Assembly (NCBI RefSeq): GCF_019312595.1 | Contig: NZ_JAHWDQ010000001.1 | Location: 1,862,926 to 1,926,925 of the forward strand | Source of the DNA: Zhongshania aquimaris | Lineage (GTDB): Bacteria > Pseudomonadota > Gammaproteobacteria > Pseudomonadales > Spongiibacteraceae | Direction: 5' to 3' | Length of the DNA stretch: 64,000 nucleotides | Shown: positions 9,434 to 17,723 of the stretch, one piece after another | Layout: each line of letters opens with the position of its first letter | Position numbering within the stretch: the first letter of the stretch is position 1 | Made by a program: the position numbers and the translations under genes | Notes under the pieces: model-generated | Seen by the model: only the letters and a program-made list of their open reading frames with translations | The model's database searches: none | What the model was told of the DNA's origin: nothing

Positions 9434-9759
9434 TTCTACATACTCATTAATTTAAAATCCTGCGGCATTTGAGTATATGCTTTCTAAGTATTACCTATAG
9501 ATAGTAATTGTACGGATTAGGGTGTCGGTAGAGCGCAATAAATAACGATTACAATCCAAATTAATTTTTGGTTGGGAAAGTTATATTTCTAAGAAAATGA
9601 CAAGTGAATAAATATCCAAGACACGGAAATGTGCGTTTAAAATCTATATCCTTGCTAACCCTCACATTCCATCCATAGTTTTTGTAATGATGCCGTTTCG
9701 GCCTAGCTCATGCTTAACCCTCCAAACAGAAAACACATTTCGAAAGTCCAACATTAAAA
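9434..9759. other. AT-rich region upstream of the pilus operon
   Basis: This ~325-bp gene-free stretch must contain the pilus promoter on the minus strand. No clear sigma-70 pair or palindrome was recognised. Weak similarity to the 5' half of the PNPOx-like gene may extend back to about 9730. Confidence 0.4.
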
Positions 9760-10154
9760 CCGAATTTCAAGCCAAGCGCGCACGGTGGCACAAAGGTAGG
9801 TGGAAAGAAACGCTCTACTTCTACAGTTTTTTACCGATTCCATAAGTCGAAAAGTTAAGCAATTACACTACTAAACTCAAATTCAAATCGTATTTTGGAG
9901 CAATGCGCTTAACTGGTCTTTGCGCGCAAATGCAAAGGCAAGAATTACAAACACAGTTGGCGATGTCGATGCCGCTTGGCAACAGATTAAGCCCAGCCCG
10001 GCAAGTCTATCTCTCTCCCCTCGCGCGATGCGACAACCATCATTTAAAAATTATTAGTGCGACCGTCACTCAAATGGATTGGCATCCTTTGAACTCGACA
10101 GGACATCAGCGGACAGAAATTTCTGGCTATGCACTGCGCTGGCTAGCTCCTTAA
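9760..10154 (+). pseudogene. decayed 3' copy of the PNPOx-like gene at 3968-4507
   Basis: Nucleotide similarity to about 4070-4507 is obvious by eye. Shared blocks include AAAGTTAAGCAATTACA, GTATTTTGGAG, GATGTCGATGCCGC, CTATCTCTCTCCCCTCGCGC and GCGACCGTCACT. Indels break the frame. Only the last ~83 codons remain open (9903-10154), and a ~27-bp block before CATCATTT is lost. Similarity continues past the stop to about 10260 (GGCAAACAC...TCATC). The copy has the same orientation as the intact gene, and the pilus operon lies between them. It is non-functional. Confidence 0.85.
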
Positions 10155-10301
10155 TTCATAGTCGTATAGTGATTAGTTAGAACTTATGACTAACTCAAGA
10201 AGAGCGCGCATATAATTCTCCACCGCGACAAATGCAATAGGCAAACACAGTCATCGACAGAATTTATAGAGGTTTGTTACCTTTAGGAGGGGAAGGACGC
10301 T

Positions 10302-10338
10302 ACACAGTTATTCGACAGAGCACTTCGAATAACTGTGT
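10302..10338 (-). terminator. strong hairpin after the 10345-10956 gene
   Basis: A perfect 14-bp inverted repeat (ACACAGTTATTCGA at 10302-10315 and its complement at 10325-10338) with a 9-nt loop lies just downstream of the minus-strand gene's stop. There is no U-tract, so intrinsic termination is uncertain; it may instead protect the transcript 3' end. Confidence 0.55.
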
Positions 10339-10344
10339 GCTGTA

Positions 10345-10956
10345 TTATCGACTAGCATTTACGGCGACTATGTTGGATGTTTCCACGCCATCGCCGGCCG
10401 GCAAGACCGAGTCGTCACCATCTAACTTAATCAAATAGGCTAAAACATAAGCCGCGGGAAACCGAGCTACCGTATCGCGCCCGGGTTTCTTGGCATCGAA
10501 GTACACCGCTAAGCCTTTATTCATCGCCTCTTTTAATTGCTCGCGACTCAAATCGGCGGTGACGATTTCGCGCTGATCGCACTTAAGAAAGGCGCTGGAG
10601 CAACGGGAAAACTTGCGTTCTTCGGCCTTGAAACGCAGTTGCTGACCGTCAGCCAGGGTCGCCGCCCGATAGTAGCGCCAGCCGCCAACGTATTTCATTT
10701 CTAGTAAAACCTGGTGGCGCGTTACACCGTCGTCATCAACAATGGTGCGGAGATAACGCTCGCTGAAGTCGTCAACCCAACCCCTCGGAATGCGCTTCGT
10801 AATGCTCATGCCGCGCAATACCGTGTCTCTATCCGCACCCACTTGCTCATAGCGGGTCAACTCAACCATGTCTTTCACTGTTAATACGTTTTCGTTTTCT
10901 GCCTGTGCCGACATCCCAAACCAACTAGCCAGCAATGCCACCAATAGAACTCTCAT
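10345..10956 (-). CDS. secreted protein of unknown function
   Basis: This 203-aa product has a clear signal peptide (MRVLLVALLASWFGMSAQA). It is soluble after cleavage, with two cysteines (FSRCSSAFLKCDQRE) that could form a disulfide. No family was recognised. It is monocistronic, with hairpins on both sides, and the neighbouring pilus and molybdoenzyme operons do not suggest a role. Confidence 0.7.
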   Translation of the reverse strand: MRVLLVALLASWFGMSAQAENENVLTVKDMVELTRYEQVGADRDTVLRGMSITKRIPRGWVDDFSERYLRTIVDDDGVTRHQVLLEMKYVGGWRYYRAATLADGQQLRFKAEERKFSRCSSAFLKCDQREIVTADLSREQLKEAMNKGLAVYFDAKKPGRDTVARFPAAYVLAYLIKLDGDDSVLPAGDGVETSNIVAVNASR

Positions 10957-11141
10957 ACATCCCCCTATTTACAGCCCTGAATCGGGTTTGCAGCGTTTTT
11001 CCACAGCAACACCCCAAAAATTGACTTTGCAATCAATATCTACGGAAACCTAGTAAGAATAGATCTTTTTCAGCGTATAGCAACGCACTAAGACCACCAT
11101 GCCGAAGGGCGGCGGGTTTCGGAGAGTATTTTGAAATGAAG

Positions 11142-11162
11142 GGGCCGACGTCGCGCCGGCCC
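11142..11162 (-). terminator. hairpin downstream of the molybdoenzyme operon
   Basis: GGGCCG (11142-11147) pairs with CGGCCC (11157-11162). On the minus strand the stem is followed by a moderately T-rich run. It lies 18 bp past the stop of the large subunit gene, in the expected place for the operon terminator. Confidence 0.5.
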
Positions 11163-11179
11163 AGGCTAAGGCAAGTCCC

Positions 11180-13414
11180 TTATGACCAGCTCAGATCCTG
11201 CTTGCGAAACGGCGTGCTGCGCACTCGTTTACCAATCGCTTGATAGATTGCATTGCCGATAGCCGGCCCAATAGGGCCGACCGGTGCCTCGCCAATGATG
11301 GCAAAGCGATCATGGCCAGATAATGCCTCAAGATGGATTTTAATTTCAGGGATATCCGCCATCTTGAGCATGGGGTAGCGGTCAAAATTGCTCTCGACTA
11401 CAGCGCCATCCACGATGGTTAATCCTTCATTGAGAGACATGTTGAGCCCGAAAATAATTCCTCCTTCCAGCTGGGCAAGCACGGCATCTAAATTGACGGT
11501 GCGACCGCAGTCAAAGGTAAAATCAATGCTATGCACGGTCAGCTTCCCCTCTTGGCTAACCTCGACATGAGCGACCGCGCACACCGTGGCACCAGCCTGC
11601 TTTTCTCCTGAATGAGGCCAGTTGCTAATGGCGATGCCGCGCCCCTGCCCTTTTGGCAAGGGCTTGCCCCAGCCAGCACGTTCCGCCGCCAGCTTAAGGC
11701 AATGCGACCAAGCAGGGTCCCAATCTGCCAATAATTTCAGGCGATACTCGAGCGGATCAATACCGCCAGCCACCGCACATTCATCAATGAATGTTTCAAC
11801 CGTAAAAGCGTGAGCGTTATAACACGGTGCGCGATAAGCGCCAGTCGCGATATGCATCGGCAGATTGCTGGCCGCAAGGCGCACATTGGGTATCGCGCCA
11901 CTAAACGCATACGCCATATCGGTAAAGCCGAGATTCAAGGCCATACCGCTAAAGCAGGTCTCGCCTTCCAGCGATTCCAGCATGCCTTGTTCATTTAGCC
12001 CCGCGCGGAAACGCGCCGCCAATTGGGTTCGATATGCACCCTGCTGGGTTGTTTCTTCCCTCGACCAAATTACTTTTACAGGCACGCCAGGATACTGACG
12101 GGCTACCGCGACAACGGCGCGAACATCATCACCGATGACGCGCCGACCAAATCCGCCGCCAACCATGGTTTGATGAATAGTCACTCGATCTGGATGTACA
12201 CCAGACTCGTCAACCGCAACCCAAAAGGCCTGCTGCATGTCCTGAGTTGAATGCCACAACTCCAAGCTATCTTCGGTATACAGAGCCGTACCGTTAAGCG
12301 GCTCCATCGTCGCGTGTTCGCAGAACGGGGTTCGGTAGGTCGCCTCAATGGTTTTAGCTGCCTTTACCGTGTCTACATTTCCAGACTTAGTTAATGGAGC
12401 GCCCGCCCAGCGATCAAGAATCCGATCCTGACGTTCATGAATTTTCTCGTCCGAGTTCCAAAATGCGCCAAGACCGTCATCCCACTCCACCGGCAGCGCA
12501 TCTAAGGCCTTTTTCGCCTGCCAATAATGGTCTGCAATCACCGCCACACCACTGCGACACTCTGACCCTTCAAAACCAAAGGTAGGACTCGCATCAACTG
12601 GCGAACCGGGAGTTGCAGAAGGATCAATCACCACAACCGCGCGAACACCCGGCATAGACAACACTGCTTCAGGATCATGGCTTTTTAGTAGGCCGCCGTG
12701 CACCGGAGATTGCCGCAATGCCGCATAGACCATCCCCGGCCGCGTGACGTCTACACCGTATTTGGCACTGCCATTGACCACCTTGGGCAGCTGCACTTTA
12801 TGGGGTTTGGTTTTTCCCAGCAGCGTCCATTCACTCTGGGGCTTTAAAGAAGGCTCGGACTCAAGTACAACACTTGCCGCCTCTGCTGCCACTTCACCAA
12901 AACGCAGCGTTCTGCCACTAGGCAGGTGCTTTAGCACGCTATTGCGGGCTTCGATTTCAGTAATCGACACATTCCACCGTTGAGCAGCGGCCAGCTTGAG
13001 CCGCTCCCTTGCACTGGCACCTAACTGCATAGTGTAGGGCATACGCTCATGATCGGTACTGTGACCACCGAAAAAGGGCTGCATGCCAACGGCGTAACTG
13101 CCGGGTTGCTTATACTCGCGGCTAAAAGAAGCAAACTCGACGTTGACGCGCTGCCAGTCACACGCCAGCTCTTCGGCAATATTCATTGCCTGCTGGGTAG
13201 AGGCACCATTGCCAATTTCTGGTGTTGGTACGGTAACAATGATTGTGTCATCGGCCTGAATAGTCAGCCAAGGTGACAGCGCACTATCGCGCTGACCACC
13301 GTTCTTCCCGGTCGCCGCCATTGCGTCAATTGGCACAAGCTGCAGTGACAAGCCCCCCGCCACCGTAGCGCTAGTAATTAAAAATTTTCTCCGCGACATT
13401 TTCATCTGAGTCAT
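11180..13414 (-). CDS. molybdopterin-binding large subunit, isoquinoline 1-oxidoreductase beta-like
   Basis: This is the catalytic subunit of a xanthine-oxidase-family hydroxylase, exported in folded form. It has 744 aa, and its N-terminus carries a twin-arginine signal (MSRRKFLITSATVAGGLSLQ), as in IorB-type enzymes. Visible molybdenum-cofactor motifs include GGGFGRR near residue 400, ATGAYRAPCYNAHAF and GEAPVGPIGPAIGNAI at the C-terminus. The substrate could be an N-heterocycle or an aldehyde and cannot be told from sequence. It overlaps the iron-sulfur subunit gene by 4 nt (ATGA). Confidence 0.92.
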   Translation of the reverse strand: MTQMKMSRRKFLITSATVAGGLSLQLVPIDAMAATGKNGGQRDSALSPWLTIQADDTIIVTVPTPEIGNGASTQQAMNIAEELACDWQRVNVEFASFSREYKQPGSYAVGMQPFFGGHSTDHERMPYTMQLGASARERLKLAAAQRWNVSITEIEARNSVLKHLPSGRTLRFGEVAAEAASVVLESEPSLKPQSEWTLLGKTKPHKVQLPKVVNGSAKYGVDVTRPGMVYAALRQSPVHGGLLKSHDPEAVLSMPGVRAVVVIDPSATPGSPVDASPTFGFEGSECRSGVAVIADHYWQAKKALDALPVEWDDGLGAFWNSDEKIHERQDRILDRWAGAPLTKSGNVDTVKAAKTIEATYRTPFCEHATMEPLNGTALYTEDSLELWHSTQDMQQAFWVAVDESGVHPDRVTIHQTMVGGGFGRRVIGDDVRAVVAVARQYPGVPVKVIWSREETTQQGAYRTQLAARFRAGLNEQGMLESLEGETCFSGMALNLGFTDMAYAFSGAIPNVRLAASNLPMHIATGAYRAPCYNAHAFTVETFIDECAVAGGIDPLEYRLKLLADWDPAWSHCLKLAAERAGWGKPLPKGQGRGIAISNWPHSGEKQAGATVCAVAHVEVSQEGKLTVHSIDFTFDCGRTVNLDAVLAQLEGGIIFGLNMSLNEGLTIVDGAVVESNFDRYPMLKMADIPEIKIHLEALSGHDRFAIIGEAPVGPIGPAIGNAIYQAIGKRVRSTPFRKQDLSWS

Positions 13415-13872
13415 GCCCCCATCTCCTGCGCTGCACGGCGGATACCTTCGCGAATACGGGGGTAGGTACCACAGCGACAGATATTAGAGATATTCGCATC
13501 AATCTCCTCGTCGCTCGGATTGGGTATACGCTTAAGCAAATCTGCCGCCGCCATTAAAACCCCAGACTGGCAATAACCGCATTGCGGTACATTTAGCTCC
13601 ACCCACAATTTTTGCAATATGTGGTCGCCAGATTCAGACAAACCTTCAATGGTTGCAATGTCGGCGCCGTCCACAGCCTGTACGGGAATCAAACATGAAC
13701 GGGTAGCGTTACCATTCAAATGAACCGTGCAGGCACCGCACATGCCAATGCCGCAGCCAAACTTTGTGCCGGTCATCTGCAAATGGTCGCGCAGGGTCCA
13801 CAGCAACGGTGTCGTTGGGTCAATGTCGAGCGACTGGGCTTGCCCATTGACTGTGAATTTAATAGTCGTCAT
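13411..13872 (-). CDS. (2Fe-2S) small subunit of the molybdoenzyme, IorA-like
   Basis: This electron-transfer subunit is 153 aa, the family length. The plant-type ferredoxin cluster is GCGIGMCGACTVHLNG, and the second cluster cysteines are CGYCQSG and CRCGTYPRIREG. It passes electrons from the molybdenum centre of the adjacent large subunit, probably to a membrane acceptor. It has no signal of its own and is presumably exported with the Tat-bearing partner. It is coupled by ATGA overlaps at both ends. Confidence 0.92.
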   Translation of the reverse strand: MTTIKFTVNGQAQSLDIDPTTPLLWTLRDHLQMTGTKFGCGIGMCGACTVHLNGNATRSCLIPVQAVDGADIATIEGLSESGDHILQKLWVELNVPQCGYCQSGVLMAAADLLKRIPNPSDEEIDANISNICRCGTYPRIREGIRRAAQEMGA

Positions 13873-14450
13873 TTCAATCCCGCCCTCGATTTCGCCAAGG
13901 CCTCAAAATCGGCATTGATCGCCGCCAACTTCTCATCCGTCATCGTTTTGGAGTCAAACTTTTGCATGAATGCCAGCGTAAAGCCGCGCCCCTGATCTAT
14001 GCGCGGCTCGGTGGAAAAACCCGGCAAATACTTATCTACTATAGCCCTCGCCTCTGGGTCGTCGAGTATGACGCCAACCAAGGTTGAACGCGTGGTGTAA
14101 ACCACCACGCTTGAGCCTTTCAACTCAAGCAATTCAGCGTTCACTGCAGCTAACTTTTCGTCGGTAATCATTTTCGGATAAAACGGCTGAATATCAAGCA
14201 AGGTCAAAGGCCGCGCCACTTCAATTTGGCGAATCTCTGCGATACTTGGAATATGGCGATCGAGGATTTGTTTTGCTTCGTCGTAATCCAGCAGTGCGCC
14301 AATATCGGACTCCGCAACGGAATAAGACACACCAGGAAGGGTCACCGCGGGTTCTGGCGGCGGTGGCATTACAAAAAACCAAAGTGCGGCGAAAACGGCG
14401 AATAATATCACTACACCGCCGACAATTATTTTAGATTTACGTCGGGTCAT
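13869..14450 (-). CDS. membrane-anchored protein with an internal repeat, first gene of the molybdoenzyme operon
   Basis: The family was not recognised. The 193-aa product has a single N-terminal transmembrane helix (IIVGGVVILFAVFAALWFFV), a proline-rich linker and two tandem ~60-residue repeats. Repeat 1 (about residues 52-110) has LLDYDEAKQILDRHIP ... MITDEKLAAVNAELLEL; repeat 2 (about 127-187) has ILDDPEARAIVDKYLP ... TMTDEKLAAINADFEAL. No cysteines or heme motifs are visible. The 4-nt overlap with the iron-sulfur gene suggests a role in anchoring, maturing or docking the exported enzyme; that role is inferred from position only. Confidence 0.75.
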   Translation of the reverse strand: MTRRKSKIIVGGVVILFAVFAALWFFVMPPPPEPAVTLPGVSYSVAESDIGALLDYDEAKQILDRHIPSIAEIRQIEVARPLTLLDIQPFYPKMITDEKLAAVNAELLELKGSSVVVYTTRSTLVGVILDDPEARAIVDKYLPGFSTEPRIDQGRGFTLAFMQKFDSKTMTDEKLAAINADFEALAKSRAGLK

Positions 14451-14596
14451 AGCCAGTGCTCAAGAAACAATCAGTACCCACTATAGTACACCAGTGTTGA
14501 TTATATATCTCGCTTGAGCGGCTACTTTAAATGACGATTTGTTAAGCTTGAATATCGTGCCGTAATTTATTATCAAGAAGCTGCTTGGCTCCGGAT

Positions 14597-15538
14597 CTAA
14601 CTGTACGGCGCGAGTTCCGAAGGATTGGGCCGAGTTTTAAAGCGCTGGTGAACCCATAAATACTGCTCTGGCACCTCGACAATTTCGCGCTCTAAAAGGA
14701 CGTTAAATTCTCTCGCCACCGCCACAGGGTCGTCCGCTACCTCATCTAGGGGCGGCATAATACGCAGCAGGTATTTGCCATCGGGTTCACGCCGAAAGAA
14801 AAACGGCACTAAAGCCGCACCAGTGCTGCGCGCCAAACGGCCGGGCACCGTGACGGTAGCCGCATCTATCCCAAAAAAGGGGACAAAGGCGCTGTGCTCC
14901 ATGCCGTACTCACCAAAATCTTGATCTGGCGGATACCAAACCACCTTACCTTGACGCAAATACTTGAGCGCCTTGCGCATATCATCGCTGGGGATCATAT
15001 CTGCAAATCGCCCCAAGCGTGCATTTAACACCACCTCCTCTTGCGCCGGATTCGGGTGCCTGCGGTAAACACCGTGAATATGGTAATGAAAACTAAGCAT
15101 GCGCACGCCGAGTTCTTGGGTTGTGAAATGCGCACCCAATAATAAAACTCCCTTGCCCCTCGCCAACGCTGCGTCTAGATGCTCAGCACCCTCAAGACGG
15201 TACTGACCTATTAACCGGGCATCGTCGCTAAACCAGCTGGCAACCGTATCGAAAAGCCCCATTCCCAAGGCTTCAACATGCCGACTCAGGAGCGCCTCCC
15301 GCTCAAGCTCACTTAACTGGGGAAAGCACATGGCCAAATTCGTTCGCGCTACACGCAGGCGCAAACCGAGTCGCGACCGCATTAACCGCCCTAATTGCCT
15401 GCCAAGTGCCAACTGCCACTGAAGCGGCAACTTTGCCAAAGCGCGCAAGACGCCATAGCTAAGTCCAAGGACCAATCGACGTGAAAATGAAGATGGTTCT
15501 GCGACAGCTTCGGCAGGCGGTGACTCAGTAGACGTCAT
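14597..15538 (-). CDS. lipid A biosynthesis acyltransferase (LpxL/HtrB family)
   Basis: This is an inner-membrane acyltransferase that transfers a secondary acyl chain to Kdo-lipid A or a related lipid. It has 313 aa from the ATG at 15538 (AGGT upstream). The family HX4E catalytic motif is HFTTQE, and the signature PPDQDFG followed by FVPFFG is present. A basic or hydrophobic N-terminus precedes it. The gene starts 9 nt after the sulfotransferase stop, so the two are likely co-transcribed. Confidence 0.87.
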   Translation of the reverse strand: MTSTESPPAEAVAEPSSFSRRLVLGLSYGVLRALAKLPLQWQLALGRQLGRLMRSRLGLRLRVARTNLAMCFPQLSELEREALLSRHVEALGMGLFDTVASWFSDDARLIGQYRLEGAEHLDAALARGKGVLLLGAHFTTQELGVRMLSFHYHIHGVYRRHPNPAQEEVVLNARLGRFADMIPSDDMRKALKYLRQGKVVWYPPDQDFGEYGMEHSAFVPFFGIDAATVTVPGRLARSTGAALVPFFFRREPDGKYLLRIMPPLDEVADDPVAVAREFNVLLEREIVEVPEQYLWVHQRFKTRPNPSELAPYS

Positions 15539-15547
15539 GATCAATAC

Positions 15548-16816
15548 CTATGTCGTGGTGGAAATCTGGAACTGTTTGCAGTATTCGGCAAAACGCAGAT
15601 CAACCTCATCCGCCTGTAAGCCAAAGTCTGCTAACTGGTATTGATGCGCGCCGTGCTTGTGCTGTGGATTCGCCGCCATATAGTTAGCGATATTGCTCGC
15701 CATAATATCGGAGTATGCATAGCCGAAATGATGGTAGATAGCTCGTACCACAGCAGCGGGATCAGCCAGCATATCGGTGTACTGAACATCAAACACCCGC
15801 TCGGCAGAATGTCTGAGTCGCGCTCGCATCCCTCGCTGTAATGATGCGGCAAGCTGTGAACTTAAGTGCCGCCCGACCTCCAGGCAATCTACCATTCCAC
15901 ACGCGGCCTGCTGCATCACCGCATCTAAACTACAAATAGATGGCAAAACTTGTTTAGGATCGCGATGAGTTTGCACAACGCAGGCGTCGGGAAAAGTTGT
16001 CAGCAATGCATCTAACCAGTTCAAATGCAGTGGGCTTTTCAGCACCCAGTGACCGCCACCCCGCTGCCACTGCAGTATTTGCAGTTGCAATTTGTACTCC
16101 TCATAAGCGACACAAACCTGCTCCGTACTCAGGCCTTCAATCCAGGCGCGATAGGCGTGGTTATCTTCTTCGAAGATGGGCAATATATACGCATTAGCCA
16201 GCAGGCCCGCGCACTCTTCAGGCCCTAGGGGATCAACATCATGGATCTTGCGCAGCGCCGGCAACATACGACGCAATTGATCGACTATTCCCACGGCGCG
16301 GGCAATTCGCGGGTCCGCTTTGCCTACCACATGATCGGGATCTGGCGTCGGTTGCATGCTCTCCCAAAATAGCAAAGGTCGTGCATCCGGGTCTAAAGCC
16401 AAAAGCTGACTCAATATAGTCGTACCGGTGCGCGGAAACGCCGCAATAAATAAAGGCCGCACAATGCGCTGCTCGCGAATCTCTGGATGGCGATTCACTA
16501 AGTCCTGAATGCGCAAACGATTTACCAAGGGCTTAAGTAAAATCTGCCAAGCTACCACCCGCCCCAGAGGGCTGAATCTTTGATTGCGCTTTAAATAATC
16601 CAGACGAAGACGCAGCGGCTCAAGAAAACGTGGGTCGCCAAAATCATTTAGCCCGGTTTTTTTACGGGCCGCCGCCATTAACTTGTCCTCAGAGAAGTCT
16701 GGGTAGTTCAAACCCAATGCCTGCGCCTTACCTAAAAGCCATGCTAAAGCACGAACCCCCATGCTTAAGTTAGGCTTCTCCTGCCAAGGCTTTCTATGAA
16801 TTTGGCGCTGATCCAT
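15548..16816 (-). CDS. PAPS-dependent sulfotransferase family protein
   Basis: This 422-aa protein has the sulfotransferase core. The 5'-phosphosulfate loop is AAFPRTGTTILSQLLA (around residue 127) and the 3'-phosphate site is QTHRDPKQVLPSICSL (around 280). Bacterial members sulfate small molecules, lipids or glycans; the acceptor here is unknown. Linkage to an LpxL-type acyltransferase hints at an envelope lipid acceptor, which is inference. The start ATG at 16816 has AAGAGA upstream. Confidence 0.87.
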   Translation of the reverse strand: MDQRQIHRKPWQEKPNLSMGVRALAWLLGKAQALGLNYPDFSEDKLMAAARKKTGLNDFGDPRFLEPLRLRLDYLKRNQRFSPLGRVVAWQILLKPLVNRLRIQDLVNRHPEIREQRIVRPLFIAAFPRTGTTILSQLLALDPDARPLLFWESMQPTPDPDHVVGKADPRIARAVGIVDQLRRMLPALRKIHDVDPLGPEECAGLLANAYILPIFEEDNHAYRAWIEGLSTEQVCVAYEEYKLQLQILQWQRGGGHWVLKSPLHLNWLDALLTTFPDACVVQTHRDPKQVLPSICSLDAVMQQAACGMVDCLEVGRHLSSQLAASLQRGMRARLRHSAERVFDVQYTDMLADPAAVVRAIYHHFGYAYSDIMASNIANYMAANPQHKHGAHQYQLADFGLQADEVDLRFAEYCKQFQISTTT

Positions 16817-17680
16817 CAGTGATATCTCTTAGTTAATTCGTCGCTGGCAGCAGCAAGCTGCAATTAAAGACCAAGCGGAAAAACTGAATATATCAGCGGG
16901 GGGCGCAAATTCACACCAGCTACAAGGTGTGAAATCAGAGTAAAAATGAAATATGAGGACTAGTACTAAAATTTTAAATAATTAAATACCTAAGCACGTA
17001 ATTTCAAAGACGGCGAACAGAAATAATCGTAAATAACCAACCACGACTCTTCAGTAAAACCCGCAACACTACGACTCAAATATTATTATTTGTAATCTAT
17101 AGCATTCAATCTTTAGAAATATTTATAGAACAATGCTCACCACAAATACAAAAACGCATGACATTACCGAACTACATTTAACACAAGCATCCCCGTAATC
17201 GCCTTGCTCGCTACTATGTCATTTTTGAAAATCACGCACACCGACCGACAATAAACTTTCGCGGCGGTTCACTTAGTGCAAACTTAAGAAGGGCCTGGCA
17301 TTTGGGGGTGGCTTACACGACAACAGCATTCTAGCCACTGCACTGACTAACCCCACATGCGTCAACGTCCCTGCCAGAAAATATCTACTTGAGATTGACA
17401 ATGTCCAATAGAGAAAAGATCACATTAAAACTAGTCAAGCGCAATATCGTCATGAGTTTATGTAAAAGATTCTTTATGATCTCCCACATATCACCTGCGC
17501 GGTATCTCGCTGCGTGGGTATATTCATATTCAGAATTGGCACAGGAAAATCAAAATTAATTTAATCATGCATAAAAAACATGACTACCAAATTGCCATCT
17601 AAGTGATATGAAATAGCCGTGCGAGAAAGGGGTTATAAAAATAACATTCTACCAACAGCATCCTTGCCAGCTGGAGTGAA
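16817..17680. other. long AT-rich gene-free region
   Basis: About 860 bp carry no ORF worth calling, no RNA motif I recognise and none of the repeat families found elsewhere in the window. The composition is AT-rich compared with the neighbouring genes. The promoter for the sulfotransferase operon must lie near its right-to-left start at about 16820-16900, but I could not place it. Confidence 0.5.
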
Positions 17681-17712
17681 ATAAAATGATCGACGATTAA
17701 AAACCGTCGATC
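17681..17712 (-). terminator. rho-independent terminator of the aldehyde dehydrogenase gene
   Basis: GATCGACG (17688-17695) pairs perfectly with CGTCGATC (17705-17712). On the minus strand the stem is followed by ATTTTATTT. It lies 12 bp past the stop codon. Confidence 0.8.
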
Positions 17713-17723
17713 CGAGGCCGCTA

